64,000 nt of DNA from Acidobacteriota bacterium (GTDB taxonomy: Bacteria; Acidobacteriota; Terriglobia; 20CM-2-55-15). Location of the stretch: the NCBI GenBank assembly GCA_022821145.1, contig JAJEEE010000064.1, positions 124,001 to 188,000 on the forward strand, written 5' to 3'. Shown here piece after piece: positions 63,246-64,000 of the stretch. A program made the position numbers and the translations under genes. Positions within the stretch are counted from its first letter, which is position 1. Every line of letters starts with the position of its first letter. The notes beneath the pieces were generated by a model. That model was not told the origin of the DNA and searched no databases. It was given only the letters and a program-made list of their open reading frames with translations.

Positions 63246-64000
63246 TTACTCGAACAGCGACAGCCGGAGCTTCTCCGACAGGGCCGTCAGCGCCGCCAAC
63301 CCGGCCACGCTGTTGCCGTTCGGATCGAGTTCCGGACTGTAGACGGCGATGGTCATGCGGCGCGGCGCCACGGCCATGATGCCGCCGCTGACGCCGCTCT
63401 TGCCCGGCAGCCCCACACCGACGGCGAATCGTCCGATCTCGTCGTACAGGCCGCACGTCGCCATCAGCGCGACGATCAAGCGGTTGGATTCCTCGTCCAG
63501 GACGCGGCGCCCGGTCACGGGATCGACCCCCTTGTTGGCCAGGAACAGGCTCATCCGCCCCAGTAGTCGCGCCGTGGCGCGGATCGCGCACTGACGGAAA
63601 TACGTGTCCACCGCGACGGCGGAATTCTCGACGGTTCCGTGGTGTTTCATGAAGTGCGCCAGGGCGCGGTTCCGGTTCCCGGTTTCCGCCTCGGAACGGT
63701 AGGCGTTGTTGTCGACGTCGATCCGATCGGACCGCGCAAGTTCCCTGAGAAAACCGAGAACGCCGTCGATCTTTTCTTGCGGACTCCTTCCCGGAAGCTG
63801 CTCGCTGACCAGAATCGCGCCGGTGTTGATATAGGGATTCCGCGGCCGGCCCTGTTCCTGTTCCAGTCGGATGATCGAATGGAAGGCGTCGCCGCTCGGC
63901 TCCATCGACATCCTGCTCAGGAAACCGTTACCGACCGACCGGAGCGCGTACGCCAGCGTGAAGACCTTGGAGATCGACTGCAACGTGAAGGGTTCGTCGA
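63246..64000 (-). CDS. glsA: Glutaminase GlsA, C-terminal part (5' end outside window)
   Basis: The frame is open to the window edge; about 251 residues are visible. FTLQSISKVFTLAYALRSVG holds the serine beta-lactamase-like SxxK site (SISK). EPSGDAFHSIIRLEQEQGRP and RNPYINTGAILVSEQL follow, then YFRQCAIRATARLLGRMSLF, KSGVSGGIMAVAPRRMTIAV and PELDPNGNSVAGLAAL. The enzyme turns glutamine into glutamate and ammonia. All visible motifs are intact. It converges with the glycosyltransferase gene. Confidence 0.95.
   Translation of the reverse strand, partial: DEPFTLQSISKVFTLAYALRSVGNGFLSRMSMEPSGDAFHSIIRLEQEQGRPRNPYINTGAILVSEQLPGRSPQEKIDGVLGFLRELARSDRIDVDNNAYRSEAETGNRNRALAHFMKHHGTVENSAVAVDTYFRQCAIRATARLLGRMSLFLANKGVDPVTGRRVLDEESNRLIVALMATCGLYDEIGRFAVGVGLPGKSGVSGGIMAVAPRRMTIAVYSPELDPNGNSVAGLAALTALSEKLRLSLFE

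Overview
The window reads as a gene-dense, GC-rich chromosomal segment of a Gram-negative bacterium. The evidence for Gram-negative is a TonB-dependent receptor, an LpxL/HtrB-type acyltransferase, a type II secretion/pilus ATPase and many signal-peptide proteins. The best lineage guess is Acidobacteriota: two DUF6152 proteins occur beside a sister family of secreted proteins, and there is a small microcompartment locus with three pentamer genes. No rRNA or ribosomal protein is present to prove this. One tRNA (Asn) is visible. No CRISPR array, phage or insertion sequence with a transposase was seen.

Layout. 1-2.9 kb: end of a TonB-dependent receptor, a parallel beta-helix secreted protein and a small secreted protein. 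2.9-6.1 kb: an AAA ATPase plus DUF4276 (TOPRIM-like) pair, probably defensive, lying between two decayed copies of a secreted-protein gene whose intact copy follows. 6.3-11.6 kb (minus strand): amino-acid permease, double-Cache secreted protein, D-Ala-D-Ala dipeptidase, then a TPM / nucleotidyltransferase / LemA operon. 11.7-15 kb: accessory patch with a wrecked superfamily 1 helicase gene, a VapBC/FitAB-type toxin-antitoxin pair and a Fic protein behind an 18-bp inverted repeat. 15-19.7 kb: DUF6152 and secreted-family genes around a DASS transporter and a dihydroxyphthalate decarboxylase-like protein. 19.9-28.7 kb: two very large convergent secreted proteins that share a repeated C-terminal module.

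28.9-36.4 kb: tRNA-Asn, a divergent smr/miaB pair, a membrane M23 peptidase, a BrnT-type toxin-antitoxin pair, ribonuclease Z, a PBP4-type peptidase and a basic-tailed TPR protein. 36.4-45.5 kb: glmU, glmS and a UvrD/PcrA helicase, then a compact bacterial microcompartment (BMC) operon (class II aldolase with a tail resembling an encapsulation peptide, one hexamer, three pentamers) that overlaps ruvA and runs into ruvB. 45.5-50.4 kb: secreted propeller-like protein, penicillin-acylase family enzyme, a second DUF6152 protein and enolase. 50.5-50.8 kb: a 287-bp palindromic element. 50.9-57.4 kb: GspE/PilB ATPase, DnaJ-domain and TPR proteins, then glycolate oxidase glcDEF. 57.5-60.6 kb: HicAB, a NYN-nuclease gene broken by one stop codon, htpX and a lone AbrB-type antitoxin. 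60.7-64 kb: lipid A-type acyltransferase, a GT39-like glycosyltransferase and the 3' part of glutaminase.

Themes. Envelope and cell-wall turnover (dipeptidase, M23, PBP4, LpxL, GlmU/GlmS) recur across the window. Small toxin-antitoxin and defence-like modules sit between core genes, often beside duplicated or broken gene pieces. At least nine genes have a TANNNT -10-like hexamer only 6-11 nt before the start codon, which suggests leaderless transcription is common here.
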